Assembly: GCA_036852015.1 (NCBI GenBank)
Contig: JAANDG010000178.1
Location: 124,001-188,000, forward strand
DNA: 64,000 bases
Source: Pelodera strongyloides
Lineage: Eukaryota > Nematoda > Chromadorea > Rhabditida > Rhabditidae
Reading direction: 5' to 3'
Shown here: positions 32,301-43,430 of the stretch, piece after piece
Position numbering within the stretch: position 1 is the stretch's first letter
Layout of the letters: each line of letters opens with the position of its first letter
Made by a program: the position numbers and the translations under genes
The notes under the pieces: model-generated
Told to the model about the DNA's origin: nothing
The model's database searches: none
Seen by the model: the letters and a program-made list of their open reading frames with translations, nothing else

Positions 32301-35300
32301 GAAATGCGTTGGTATGACCATATCCGGTGTTACTTTACAAGTTGACATGAGGTCAGGGATAGAGACGCATAGTATTTGATAGGACTAATGTATGATGGGT
32401 GCTGGGCTGGGTGAATAAATAAGAAAGTTAAGGAATTCTAATTTGTTCAATCCATTTACATAGCAACTAAACAATAATCGCTTGCTAGGAACTCAAATAG
32501 AAATAATTATAATTATCAATAATGTGGTGACTGGTCAGCGACCGTTTGCAAACCATTTTTTAACCACTTGACGACGGAATCGGGGAAAACTTGGTCACGA
32601 CAAAGTCCCCAAATGTGGTCCCACGAAACAACCAGGGAACCGTCACCAAATGGTTCTTCCGTTTCCTATGTACTGTATGGCTACCGTATTCTCACCTGTA
32701 CATTTTGCTGCAATACCATTTCCCAAAAGTCTGAAGCAGTGTGCGGAAGCGGAAGTTGTGTAACAATTGCCTTAAAGATGAAAAAATCATAATTATTTAA
32801 AAGTACATGGTTGTTTTAGTTAGTGTCAATCTGTAAATTACTGTAAAGTCCCTCAGTACAAAACCATCAACTTTTATAGTTCAATTGGGCTCCCCGAAAT
32901 TGAATAACGAGAGGCGTTGGGTGCAACAACGTAGATGACATAAAAGCACGTATTAGCAACCTAATTTTTTTTCTGCCTAGCCTGCAAGTTCATAGCCGAG
33001 CTATTTTTCTCTACCTAGCCTGCAAGTTCACCTTTTGTTTACGGTACTTTTTTTGAACATGAATTGTAAAGTTGAAGTGACATAATAGGCGGTTTTTGTA
33101 TGCTGCACGCTATATTAGTAGCTATGCAATTTACTGTGCAATACTGCACGATTTTTAGCCAGTATGGGAATACATCGTCTGATGAAACGTTTCAAAAACC
33201 GGCCGTTATACCGCTTTAAAGTGAGTCAAAAATAACTGACAGTGCTATCCTCTGCGGTGGGCACCCAGCTGGCATGTATAAAGTCCTCCTCTGTATTCTC
33301 AATGTAGACACGGGTCTGATCGACGCATACCACATCTAAATATTGTTGAACCGAATGAGTTCATATTGTACGAATGAGTAATGTATGCAGTCTTGTGTTT
33401 TTTGCAATCTTATCTTATCATATATATAGGTGAAGATTTTGTAACGGCGTCCGCCACGAAGCCTTTTCATCAGCTATCGACAATACGCAATCGAACTGGG
33501 ATTGCCTCGGTTGGGATTCGAACCCACGACCTCTCGCTTCAGAGGCAAACGCTCTACCTCCTGCGCTATAACGGATTAGTCCTGATTTGAGAAGTCCTGA
33601 AATCAGTGAAGGATGCGGCCGAAGGCCAGTGGAGAAGAGCCCGTTAGGGCTCTTCGTCCGGCTGGTAAACTATATGTTTATAGTAAAATTAATTGTATTG
33701 ATATTGATATGAAACTGGCAAGGTGACCTTACCCTGAAATCTACACTTATTCTGATTTTCGTCAAAATCAAGCCTTGTCGCACCCTGTGGCACGTGTCCC
33801 CGGCAATTGCGGAACTCGGATTGGATACCCTAAAAATGGGGATAAGATGGAAAATTAAATTCAGTTAAATTGAATGTTGTGTTCTCGATTAGTAGGTCCG
33901 TGACCATAGAAGTCCAAAATTTTTTAAAGGGACCAACTCGTCGCTAACTCTGCTCAGAAACCTACGGACCTAGTTATACGCTATGAACACCGTAGTCGCC
34001 CTTTTCTCACGCTATTGAAGCGAAATCCTGGCCGGTTTTTAAAACGCATCGAGTACACCACATTCTTACGCAGCTTATGCAAATGAAAATTAGAATGAAA
34101 AAGCTAGCTAAATTCGAGCAAATTAGCACAAATACGTAAGAATTTAGCTGTCCACGACGCGTTTCAATCGACCGGTAGGTATTTCGCTATAAACTAATTA
34201 ATTGATAGGAATACGAGCTCACCTCAAATCCTCCATTAACCGTGTGCACAACGTACTTGCGGATTTTCTCGCTCTGCGTCTTTCGCTTCTCCTGGACGTC
34301 GGTGCTTTCGCCTGAACAATTTTATTTTACATTTAAAGCGGTAGCGCGCATGGTTTTGAAACGTATATTCCCATGTCCATGTATTGTGTGAATATATTTG
34401 CAGATTCACTGTGCATCTGATACTAGTAGATATACACAAAAGCTACAAGCCAGGTTTACTTTCTTAAATCAATCAATAAATCGATTAATTTTTCAATTTT
34501 TTAAAAATCAATCAATAAACTGACTCTCTCGTTTCTTCTCCTTCACTGTCTTGTCGTCGTCCGGTTGCTGTAACTTATAAATAGAATTTATTGAGAAAAT
34601 GTAAGCAATAATTTAGAAAATACAGTACTCCAATACTGTTACATAATACTTGAATCCTATACCGTACACTATTACACTAATTACAATTTAAACAATGCTC
34701 CCAATAATGTTGCAAACCTTTTTCTTGGATACGGTAGGTTCGGCTGATCTATTCGGGCAGACTATCTCCGAGGAAGTCTTCGTCTCAGCCGGTGTGGTCG
34801 TGCTCGCCGACGGAGCAGGATGCGCAACGAGTTCTGAATATGTAAATTTTGAAAAAAATCAAAGTTAAGGGGCTACCGTTTAACACAACGGCTGCGGTAT
34901 GTCAGTTGTTTAATAAAGTCGACGTAGCTTAACTTTTGAGCTTGATCCTGGCTCGAGGAGCAAAGGAAATTTACTGCAATTTTCGCATTTTGACCGTAAT
35001 AGGTCATATTATGAATAGAAATTATAAAAAAGGTGCAATTCGAGGTGAACCTATCCCTTTAAGAGACAAGAAAACGATTTAAAGTGACCCAACCAGCTAA
35101 TTCATTCTTACCGGCTGATCTTGGCGCGACATTATTGGGAGCATCGCCTGCCGCTCCCCCGATCGCCTCCTTGGACGGACCTCCTTGGGAGATGATCTCC
35201 CTGGAGGGAAGAAGCTCCCGAGAAGGACGGGGAGCCGGCTGCAAGGAAATTCCTTGTAATTTGCATTATGAAAATGAAGAAACACAAGAGTTTACTGTGT

Positions 35301-37586
35301 CATATCGCTAAAACGCCAAGGCACAAGTTGAGCCTCCGAGATAACTTCGTTTGACTTGCTGGCTCCTAGCCGACTCGATGAGTGCACGACGTATGTTTCT
35401 TATAGTTAGTATCCTTGCCGTAGGGTATAATTCCCGCGCGTAAATTTGTAGGCACGAAATGTAACTAGAGGTGATACGTTTCACTTAAATACATAAAGTT
35501 GCGGTAGTGTGTGAATGTCACTTATACGTCGTCTGTCTATATTACCTGACTCGCCGGCGCATCTCCAATCGCCTCTTTTGTGGGTGTCAGCGCCAGTGGT
35601 GGAGTCTGTGTCACTGGTTCTTGTGAACCTGAAACATTTTTTTCGATTCTTCTATAAATTGCTGAATTCCAGACAACCCTCTCGTTTTTTTTTGAAACCC
35701 AGAACTAATGGGTTACGCGGATTACGCTTAGTTTTCCCGTGAAGTATTTTGACTGGTCTGACGGAAAACCCATTATGAGCCCCAATTGGTTGTAGTGTTG
35801 TATGTATAACTATAACCTTCACTACTATTGAACACGTCTCAACCGTACTGCACCACATAATCAATCGATATCTGCTTTACGCTTAATCAATATCGATTGA
35901 TACCACCAATACCTGCAATTGGTTCTCGGGAGATGTTCCTCCTGATTGGTTCCCTGGATGGAGGAGCTGGGGCGAATCCTTCCTTAGAATAGTTTACTGT
36001 CTCCTTGGACAGAGTGGTCTCCCTTGATCCTGTCTTATTCTAAAAGATGATAGATCAGAGAGAGAGAGAGAGAAGACAGGGAGATGGAGTGGTGCAGAGA
36101 GAGTGAGTGTGAGAGAGAGGGAGAGAGAAAGAAGACAGGGAGATGGAGTGGTGCAGAGAGAGTGAGTGTGAGAGAGAGAGAAAGAACAAACCTTTTTCTT
36201 CGGGTTCGGTCTTCTGTGCAAGACTCGTTGCTTGTGGCGTTGATGGCCTAAAAAATCGAGCTAAATTCGAGCAAATTTGCATGAATACATAAGTATTCAG
36301 CTGTCTACAATGCGTTTCAAAAACCGGCCGGTATTTCGCTTTAAAGCGAAATGCCAGCCCCTTTGGAAAATTTGCATATGATAAGCAAATCCTATGTATC
36401 CTATGCTAATTTTGCGCGATCGTCCACGGCAATCGCGCAAAATTAGCATAGGATACATAGGATTTGCTTATCATATGCAAATTTTCCAAAGGGGCTAGCA
36501 TTTCGCTTTAAAGCAAACATACTAGTACTTCCACTCTTGCTTGGGCTCTTTGCGCCCTTTTTCTTCTTGCCTTTCGCCTTGTTCTTTTGTAACTGAAATG
36601 CTGCAAGTGAATATTCGCATAATAATCACTACACTAACATAGTCTATGTTAGTTTAGGGCGCGTTCGGGAATGAACCATGCTAATTTGTACTTTTCCATG
36701 CTAATTCATACTGTATTTTTTTGTGTTTTCTCCAAGCATTAGAACCCCAGAACGATGAATTTCCCGGTACGCGCAATTATATAGCGTGTTACTGTATTTG
36801 TACACCAATCGACTACTCTACCAAAACATCACGTTTTGTGTTTGTTACTTTACACGAAACTTACCCAAATGGAATTTACCACGTCCAAGTTATCACGCAT
36901 ACGAGTGATAGGTTTAATCCAGGTTTAGTTCAGCAGTGTGGTAATGATTGTTGCTAATTGCCCGGCTAATTGTCTGTGTAATTACCCGGATAATTGCCTG
37001 TGTAATTACCCACCTTCATCAGTGTCCGCTTCGATGCATCTTTAGCCAGGACCACTCCCTTGCCCTTCTTACCGTGCTTGGTCTTAGAGCCTTTGCCTTT
37101 GTGATCTGAAACATGTTTTACTAATAATGTTTTTGTTGATATTACGAAAACGAACAAGTCAACATATCTCAAAAGGCAACCCTAAGCTACGGCGACATAA
37201 GACACGTTAGAATATACTTATTTTAGCTATCTATATCTTGGCTATATATCGGGATACAGTACTTATACAACAACAAAATTTATTTCAAGTTTATATATTA
37301 AATACGACGTCTGACATCAAAAGAGTAACTCTAGAATGACCTAGAATACACTCTTAGCTTCCGTAACAACGTGAAAATTGGCGCGCAAGCCCGCATGCGG
37401 CAGCGTCACGGCGTGCATGCGGCGTGGGAAAAAGTGGAATCCGTTGGGTTCTGGCGCGCAAGTTGCACGCCGTAACGTTGCACGCCGAACTTGGTATCAA
37501 AAAAAGTTACCCAAACAAATCGCACCTTTCTTATGCTTTGAAGGCTTCTTCTTATTTTTCGACTTCTTCTTCTTGTCCTTGCTCAT
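29323..37586 (-). CDS. Tyrosine-phosphatase-fold protein with dead P-loop (predicted pseudophosphatase)
   Basis: Exons in transcription order: 37586-37526, 37105-37014, 36592-36523, 36247-36192, 36039-35913, 35628-35546, 35238-35112, 34833-34718, 34567-34525, 34311-34223, 33829-33733, 33335-33241, 32770-32696, 31438-31368, 31115-31005, 30157-30050, 29731-29652, 29538-29463, 29373-29323. About 258 N-terminal residues are Lys-rich (KKKKSKNKKK), then Ser/Pro-rich with repeated SREP/SKEAIG motifs. The rest follows a classical PTP: VVCVDQTRVYI with DFIHASWV, then VTQLPLPHTASDFWEMV, then ILLILTPHEY, then a C-terminal VQTITQLQFLH. The signature HCxxGxGRTG reads VSLSGAGRAG, so the nucleophilic Cys is Leu and the His is Ser; no phosphatase activity is expected. 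An exon for the WPD loop is missing between 31005 and 30157, and the phases there (2 to 0) confirm a gap. A TTTAG acceptor lies 15 bases before the ATG. Confidence 0.88.
30240..30440 (+). repeat. 5'-truncated SINE, same family as 24463-24725
   Basis: It begins inside the SINE body (TGAAACCACCACC), keeps CGAAGACGTCGAGCAATTTG and lacks the tRNA-like head. It lies in the pseudophosphatase intron where a WPD-loop exon would be expected. Confidence 0.7.
30570..30722 (-). repeat. tRNA-derived SINE
   Basis: The minus-strand head has TGGTCTAGTGG and GGGGTTCGAACCC, followed by an unrelated body. It is in the same intron as the previous SINE. Confidence 0.6.
31183..31228 (+). repeat. Interstitial telomeric repeat (TTAGGC)n
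   Basis: Seven units with one variant, in the pseudophosphatase intron just upstream (in transcription) of exon 31115-31005. Confidence 0.9.
31459..31627. mobile_element. MITE, CCGGCCGG family
   Basis: TTAA-flanked, 169 bp, ends TTAAAGCGAAATACCGGCCG and CGGCCGGTATTTCGCTTTAA. It lies 21 bp from a pseudophosphatase exon. Confidence 0.8.
32522..32675. mobile_element. MITE, AAACCATCGTTGG family, truncated copy
   Basis: It shares ACCGTCACCAAATGG and TTTCCTATGTACTG with the copies at 2151 and 38034, but part of the left half is missing. It is intronic in the pseudophosphatase gene. Confidence 0.5.
33072..33219. mobile_element. MITE, GGCCGTTATACCGCTTTAA variant
   Basis: The right end GGCCGTTATACCGCTTTAA is clear; the left end (GTGACATAATAGGCGG) is diverged. 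It lies 22 bp downstream of pseudophosphatase exon 33335-33241. Confidence 0.5.
33425..33580 (-). repeat. tRNA-derived SINE
   Basis: The minus-strand head has GCGCAGGAGGTAGAGC (A box) and GTGGGTTCGAATCCC (B box), followed by a SINE-like body. The acceptor ends do not pair, so it is not called as a tRNA gene. Confidence 0.6.
34015..34192. mobile_element. MITE, CCGGCCGG family, diverged
   Basis: Ends GAAGCGAAATCCTGGCCGG and ACCGGTAGGTATTTCGCTATAA. It ends 31 bp before a pseudophosphatase exon. Confidence 0.65.
36250..36344. mobile_element. Truncated CCGGCCGG MITE carrying a nested insertion at its TTAA end
   Basis: Only the right half is present. Its terminal TTAA (36341-36344) is also the left TTAA of the 171 bp palindrome that follows. 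The left boundary coincides with the acceptor of pseudophosphatase exon 36247-36192. Confidence 0.6.
36341..36511. mobile_element. 171 bp near-perfect palindrome MITE, copy 1
   Basis: TTAA at both ends, arms of about 80 bp that are almost exact complements (CCCTTTGGAAAATTTGCAT and inverse), and a central GCGATCGTCCACGGCAATCGC. It is the same length as copies at 50806-50976 and 51802-51972. It has no coding capacity and is intronic in the pseudophosphatase gene. Confidence 0.9.
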
Positions 37587-38896
37587 TTTTTAATCACGTC
37601 GCTAAACACAAAATATATTTCGGAATTGATATTTTAATTAGTGTGTTACGGACAGGCTTAGTTGTTCAGCAAGCAGATATAAACTAAATAATACAACTAC
37701 AGCAGCTATACCTTTTTCCTGTAATTTTATTCAAAGAAACATATTTGCAAGCAAAAGAGGACCACCAACCTTTGTGTTCTTCACAGCAATTGGTACACGT
37801 ATTTGGAATACCAAATGAGTAACATAATTTGCATAAATTCAAAAAGCAAGGTATGTTTTAGATATAAAACAACAATATATGCAAATTTAGCTCGTCGTCA
37901 AGGTTCCAAAGGGACGCCATCGAACAGCCGACGATGCCTATAGGAAATTGAAGAGCCACATGAGCCTATTAATTAAATTAGTATCACGTTTATCTCCTTC
38001 CCCTAATTGCATGTTCGGATGCATACATTATCAATACACAGGAAAAAGAAATAATTGTTGAAACCACAGAAAAACCATCGTTGGCCCATCATGAAATGGT
38101 TTTCATCCAAAAAAAAACATCTTGTGCCTGGTTCGTGACCATTTGGTGACCATCTCATGACGGTTTTCGATGAAACATGGGCACGAGTCGACGAGTTGGT
38201 CACCAAATGGGCAGGCCCACCAAAAACCACTTGACTGTACCCAAATGGGTTCACCCATTTCCTATGTACTGCTAAATAAAAAGGGATAAAAACTCTTCTT
38301 AGGTTTCTGAAGCATCATTCCTCAGCCTTTTTGGAACTTGATCCTACCTCTCCTATCGTGTTCATTTACTTCAATAAGGTTTTGAAAATGTTGATCTTGA
38401 ACGAGAAATACAACTTGCTGAAAAAATTTGAAAAGCTCATGTTTCATGTCATGGGTGAGACAAATTCAACAAAGAGAGCACGTTGATTACTGGGCCATCG
38501 GACACAGTTCAATTATTCCTGTAAATTTGTTGAAACAAACGTCACTTGTTTTAGTTTTTGTAGTGCATTTTCATCTGTTTTTCTTTTGTATTATAATCCA
38601 TTTATTCGTTGTTAGTGGGTATATATTGTCAAAATGCGTGATACTTTGTTGTCGTAATAAATGTTATGTTTGTCATGTTACGTTAATTAGCCGACAATGA
38701 GCGTGCAATTCTGTGACTGTTCCCCGCCAATAATCGAGTTTATACACATACTGGGATAAATCATATGGAACATAGAGCCCCGGATTTACTGCAGCTATTC
38801 CCTACTAATAAGCAAAAAAATTCTGTCTTTCACCAAAAAAAAACTCAATGTACATAAATTGTATTCCTAATATCTTTATTAATAAATAATTTACAT
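37587..38896. other. Intergenic region with one MITE
   Basis: It lies upstream of the pseudophosphatase and downstream of the membrane micro-protein. Besides the MITE at 38034-38270 it is AT-rich with no supported exon. A CGTAATAAATGTTATGTT string near 38655 recurs near 45260. Confidence 0.5.
38034..38270. mobile_element. MITE, AAACCATCGTTGG family, most complete copy
   Basis: About 237 bp with ACACAGGAAA and TTTCCTATGT ends and interior CCATTTGGTGACCATCTCAT. It matches the copy at 2151-2363 along most of its length. Confidence 0.65.
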
Positions 38897-39394
38897 TCAT
38901 ACTTCGTCTCCTTCAATTAATAGTTCCTTTTTGTGCGTTCTAAGGCAGTGCACGAAGTAGAGCCATAGTAAGACGGAACAGGCAATTACGACGCCCACTG
39001 CAGTTACACCGAGGGCCGCGACACTGTAAATAAATTGGTTCAATACTGTTTTAAAGTGGTACAACACGTGGATTATCAGTGTTTGCTCGGTCTTGGTAAC
39101 TGCATTTCATGACTCTGTGTGCCGGAAGAACGTTTCAAAACCGCGTGTCACACCGCTTCATCGTCGAATAAGAAAACGTGATAACGGAGTACAAAGTCGG
39201 GATACAGCACGTATTCAACGGCCACATTTCCCATTAGTAAAAGATCCCTACCACTCGGTTGTTCTTAAAAAGTAAGGCTGGTGTAATCAATAAGAAGTTT
39301 TCTTTGAAATAGAAATTTAAAATTATATTGAACTTGCAACTTACACCGTAATTAGATCCGTGAACGAAGTGGCGTTTGGTTCTGTTTCATCCAT
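38897..39394 (-). CDS. Single-pass membrane micro-protein, 58 aa, function unknown
   Basis: Two exons, 39394-39345 and 39023-38897, join in phase to give a short acidic N-terminus with one N-glycosylation sequon (N-A-T, residue 7), one membrane segment of about 25 residues (AALGVTAVGVVIACSVLLWL) and a basic then acidic tail (HKKELLIEGDEV). The layout suggests N-out, C-in topology. On the minus strand a TTTGCAG acceptor lies about 67 bases upstream of the ATG, and AATAAA (complement of 38875-38880) follows the stop by 17 bases. No homologue is recognised. The clean splice signals, sequon and polyadenylation signal favour a real gene. Confidence 0.6.
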
Positions 39395-39534
39395 AATAAT
39401 TGAACAGACGGGATGAATTTACTCGACTTCTCGATTAACTGTGGCCAAAATGCACGATCTGCAAAGAAACATAAATAAATAGGAATTCAAACAAATAGGA
39501 ATTCACATCGAAGGGGCGGGCAAGTATTATTAAA

Positions 39535-39645
39535 GTGGTATGCCAACTTCGAAGTTTAAAGCGGTATGCCAATTTCAACGTTTAAGGCGGTATGACACTC
39601 GAAGTTTAAAGCGGTATGACACTTTCGAAATTTAGAGCTTATGGC
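39535..39645 (+). repeat. Tandem array of AAGTTTAAAGCGGTATG units
   Basis: Four units of about 25-30 bp, each containing (T)TTAAAGCGGTATG(CC/AC)A, which is the terminal sequence of the nearby MITE family. Confidence 0.7.
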
Positions 39646-40547
39646 ACGTGGAATCGGAACATTTGCGGTACAACAGTGTTCCCATGTTGCGTGTGCAAAT
39701 TTCCGAAACGGAAGGAATGCAATTTGCATACAGTTCAAGAGAATGTCGATAAAGGAATTATATGCACTTGTAATTACCAAAGAATTGAGCAAAAAGAACT
39801 AATTTGGAATAAATTCATCAAATTAAGACAATAATCCATTTACCCTCTTTCTAATTGCATTACACTGAAGAACAGCGGTTTAATCGAAACAACGCAAGAA
39901 AAATGACAGATAGATTCGAGTAGAAAAATCATTATTGTTAGCCTAAATAAGTTAAAGCGGTATAGCACGTGGTTCGTGAAAATTATACTTTATATTATAC
40001 TTTACAACTGAATCCCCCCTGTGCTAACTTCAGTGCCCTTCACGGCATTTTCCACATAATGGAAAACAATTTGATACACGGAAAGGCTGCTGTCAAGCGT
40101 AAACTTGTATTTATTTATTAAATAACACTACAGGGTGTGCATCATAATGAAATGATGAAAAGAAAGTAGTATACATATAACTCGCGTTTTGTCGTTGGTT
40201 CAATTGTGTCAAATTGAGGTGAAATAAGGAATGATTATCATAAACATACCTAACACGAGAAAGAAGGAAGCCACACAAAATATTGTGCCTAATTTAGAAG
40301 TGAACAGTGAGTGAAATTGCTCGGAAAAGCAGCCAGAAAATTGCTTAGAACCCCAAAAAGTACACACTTCCTAACGAGGTCGGAGGCCTAAACTCTAAAC
40401 TGACGTAACCCAATTTAGTTAGGGCAGCTAATCTCGTCAGACAGGTTGACAACGTATTTTTTTTTTCCAGTGGACATCCATTCCTATGATATGATTACCT
40501 ATCCCTATCAATATGAATTCCACCGTACAGATGAATGTATCATTTTC

Positions 40548-40709
40548 TTAAAGCGATATAACTGCCGTTTTTTGAAGCCTATATTGGACAACTGCAGTCA
40601 CGTGTGTTATATGCAAATGAATATAATTAGACAAAAAATCGCGCAGTTATTTGCGTACGCTACATGGTAATACAGTGCCCACCAATACGTTTCAAAACGT
40701 ATGTTATAA
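40548..40709. mobile_element. MITE, AGCGATATAAC variant
   Basis: Left end TTAAAGCGATATAACTGCCG; right end ACGTATGTTATA, degraded. The interior TGTTATATGCAAATGAATAT is shared with the copy at 12539-12737. Confidence 0.5.
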
Positions 40710-41411
40710 GGAAGAGTATCACGAGAAACATGTTGAATTTCTTTCATTTTCTTCAAATTAGAATTTGTGCTAGTTTATTGGTTCAACAAGCCACCACTCT
40801 TTAAAAAAAAATTGAACACATATTTTTCGTGAAAAGGTTCAATACATAAATTACTTGACGACGCTTTTATTACATCGTGGCATTCTGGCATACTTATTGG
40901 TTCGCGGCAATATCCTTGCGCAGATTTGTGCGCCGCGCGAAGGCGTGTTTATCTGCAAAACAACGGGTCAATAAATTATTTGGCAAAGCAACAGGCTGGG
41001 AAATATATCAACTCGGCTTTTCATTTTCCGAGATATTTCAAGAGTTATCAATCAAAAGGAGTTTTTCTGGGGTTCTTGTTTCAAAAGACAAAGAGCATGA
41101 GTGACTAGAGTTATTCAAGAATAGGAAAGGGCATCGGGGCGCCCTCGAGAATTCCTTGCATTTATTATTGGAGAACTTCTATAAGAATAAACAAAAAGAA
41201 TAAACAACATTTGTATAATGCCTCTTGAAGTCGACTACATAGCCGCACGTTGTTTTCACAAACGTTTGTGTAAACATAGTTAGTTCGTCTAGGGAATGTA
41301 CTATGACTATGAAAAGAGATACTTATAAATAAGACGTAAATGTAGAGATTTGCATATAATACATGATAATGCCGTTGTACATTGTACGTGCACAACCGCG
41401 TGCCATGCCAT

Positions 41412-41606
41412 TTAAAGCGGTATAGCATAGGGTTTGAAAGGTATGCTTCACTCCCGTGTATTATATTCAATTTTCTGTACCCGTCTGAACCGGAAGTGTA
41501 CATATTAATACATGGGAACCCAGTAAAAGATTTGTTACTGAAAGGCACAAGAGTCAATCAGCGGTTTATTGTAAATTTCATAAACCACGTGTCATACCGC
41601 TTTGAA
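41412..41606. mobile_element. MITE, AGCGGTATRNCAYGTGG family
   Basis: Ends TTTAAAGCGGTATAGCATAG and AACCACGTGTCATACCGCTTT, about 195 bp. Confidence 0.6.
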
Positions 41607-42164
41607 AGAAAACAACTTACGTGGAAAAATGCGCCCCCACTCTCTAGGGACTAAGGATTATCTGGTCCGAAATGTAGGAACCACCACGACTTATTCAAGA
41701 CTTCAAGGAGCCATTGCTGATGAATGAATGAAACGAAATAGAAGAATACTTGAAAAGTTCACAAGAGGATGGAGAGAGTGAGAGAGAGAGAGAGCGAGAG
41801 AAAGAGAGAGAGAGAGAAAGAGAGAGAGAGAAAGAGAGAGAGCCGGAAATTATCACCAAGAATAAATAGGCACGTCTACTAGACTAGGCACAAGGAAATA
41901 GGCACAAGCCCAAATTGGAAAAGTTGGTCACAAGCGACTTCTGGCTGCTCCAAGCGAGGATTCTGCATCGGCATACTAGCTCAACACGGCAACTTTTAGC
42001 TTTAGCAAATGTAATAAAATAATAAATAAAGTAATAAAACAATGTCCAAGGCAGTGTCTACTACGCACACTACACTACCATTCGGCATAATAACTCAGCA
42101 CCAGCAGTGTCACTTAGGAAAGACAAAAACAATAAGGAAGAAAAAAAAGAATAAAAATGAAAAT

Positions 42165-42260
42165 AGTAAATTTCGAAACTGCTTCCGCGGATTTAAAAAT
42201 ATGTAGTAAACACATTTTAGGATTAGAACAGCGCAGTTGAAAAGGGTATATTTTCTGCGG
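42165..42260 (+). promoter_or_regulatory. Upstream block shared by the two secreted-protein genes, copy 1
   Basis: AATTTCGAAAC, TAGTAAACACATTTTAGGATTA and CGCAGTTGAAAAG occur in the same order as in 43341-43430 upstream of the paralogue. This is the only clear non-coding similarity between the two loci, so it is a candidate promoter. The ATG follows about 35 bases downstream. Confidence 0.5.
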
Positions 42261-42295
42261 AAGGCTAGAACCTAGAACGAGGATATTTTACACAT

Positions 42296-42922
42296 ATGTT
42301 CATCGCGTACCTATTCTCGCTCATTTTTCTAACTGCACTAATATCAAGCTACCCGGATTCAACTTACTCCTACACCTACCCAGATCAGTATCAGTATAGC
42401 GCCGTTATACCTGCGCAAGCTCCGAATCAAGGGTTGATCTACTATAAACCATCTACAGTCAGTCCTGCAGCCTACCAGTACCACTCCGCTACCCCAAATA
42501 CACCAGTCTACCAATACACAGCTACCAATCGAGCGTATCAGTATCCTCCAGGGTACCAATACTCATCAACCAATCGAGCGTACCAGTATCAGTATCAGTA
42601 CCCTGGCACCGTGAACCAACAAGTTTGGCGCAACCGACCAGGGTATGGGTACCCTAACGGCTACTTTACGCCAAACTATGGTGTATCTTATTGGGGATAT
42701 CCCAGTACTAGTAAGTTTCTTACTATAGCTTTTTTATCACAAAAAGATTAGTGAGACGGAAAGAGACAGTGAGAGATATCGGGGAGAGAGGGGGAGGGAG
42801 CGGGAGCTAATTAGCATACCATTTCAGGCAATTACTATTACAACCCATACACGCAGCTAAGCTTGAGACGACCGTTCACAGGACAGGGAGTCGCCACATC
42901 AATTCTCGATATCCTTATTTGA
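42296..42922 (+). CDS. Secreted Tyr/Gln/Pro-rich low-complexity protein, paralogue 1, 169 aa
   Basis: Exons 42296-42710 and 42828-42922, joined in phase 1. A signal peptide (about residues 1-18, FSLIFLTALISS) precedes a body of repeated AYQY, PGYQY and QYQYQYPGT motifs, rich in Tyr, Gln and Pro. The second exon gives a short conserved C-terminus ending GQGVATSILDILI. That signature, the exon structure and the splice phase match the gene at 43863, so the two are tandem duplicates. Such composition is typical of secreted structural or adhesive proteins, but no family is recognised and no function is claimed. AATAAA occurs at 43248, about 325 bases after the stop. Confidence 0.85.
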
Positions 42923-43340
42923 CATGATTATCCAATTATCGCTAATTTTCCTTTTCCATAAAATATTTCAGTTTCATAAGCTACCAGTGTCGGTGCTACG
43001 ATACCAGCATTAGCATGGCACAGTACAGAATTTTTAAAACCATAAACTTTTTGTTGAGAGAAGTTTTGTCTTACAATAAGCACCGAATATGGAATACGTT
43101 TATATCTTTTGTATTTTTTTCGTATACGTATGTACCCCAATGTTTTGTGTAGATCGTTGAAAATGATTTTTACACTTACACACAAGTTCAGTAAAGTTTT
43201 CACAACTAGGGCAACCTGGTTGAACCCGTGTGTATTTTTATAAGTTCAATAAACGATACACAATGCAACCTTTACCGTCATAAATAAAGATCAACTAAAA
43301 AAAAAAAAGTATTAAAAATATACAACCACATGCAAAGTGG
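42923..43340. other. Spacer between the two secreted-protein paralogues
   Basis: AT-rich, no exon seen. It contains AATAAA at 43248-43253 and an A-run near 43295. Confidence 0.5.
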
Positions 43341-43430
43341 TCAATTTCGAAACCGATTCTTTGGATTAGAAAAAAATGGTAAACAAATTATAGGATTAAC
43401 ACTGCGCGGTTCAAAAGAGTTGCCTCTTTC
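43341..43430 (+). promoter_or_regulatory. Upstream block shared by the two secreted-protein genes, copy 2
   Basis: Homologous to 42165-42260 (AATTTCGAAAC, GTAAACAAATTATAGGATTA, CGCGGTTCAAAAG). Here the ATG is about 430 bases further on; the extra DNA includes a TATATATAGG (near 43480) and a MITE at about 43680-43800, so this copy probably gained a 5' intron. Confidence 0.45.

Larger units (their letters stand above)
39395..42164. other. Intergenic region with MITE fragments
   Basis: It contains a tandem array of MITE ends at 39535-39645, MITEs at 40548-40709 and 41412-41606, a GA microsatellite at 41770-41842 and a GC-rich patch near 40920. A possible isolated exon (from about 40471, after TTTTTTTCCAG) would encode a Tyr-rich peptide (ITYPYQYEF) vaguely like the secreted proteins downstream, but I find no partner exon. 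Confidence 0.5.

Noticed and set aside
33500..33580. Possible tRNA gene (A and B boxes, minus strand)
   Set aside because: The boxes are present but the acceptor and anticodon stems do not pair convincingly and a non-tRNA body follows, so it is listed as a SINE. The same applies to 20455, 21628, 23380, 24463 and 30640.
40471..40531. Exon-like Tyr-rich fragment after a TTTTTTTCCAG acceptor
   Set aside because: It could be a relic of a third secreted Tyr-rich paralogue, but there is no start, partner exon or C-terminal signature, and a MITE follows at once.
40877..41108. 75-codon ORF with basic residues
   Set aside because: It covers a GC-rich repeat patch (GCGCAGATTTGTGCGCCGCG) and has no splice or start context.
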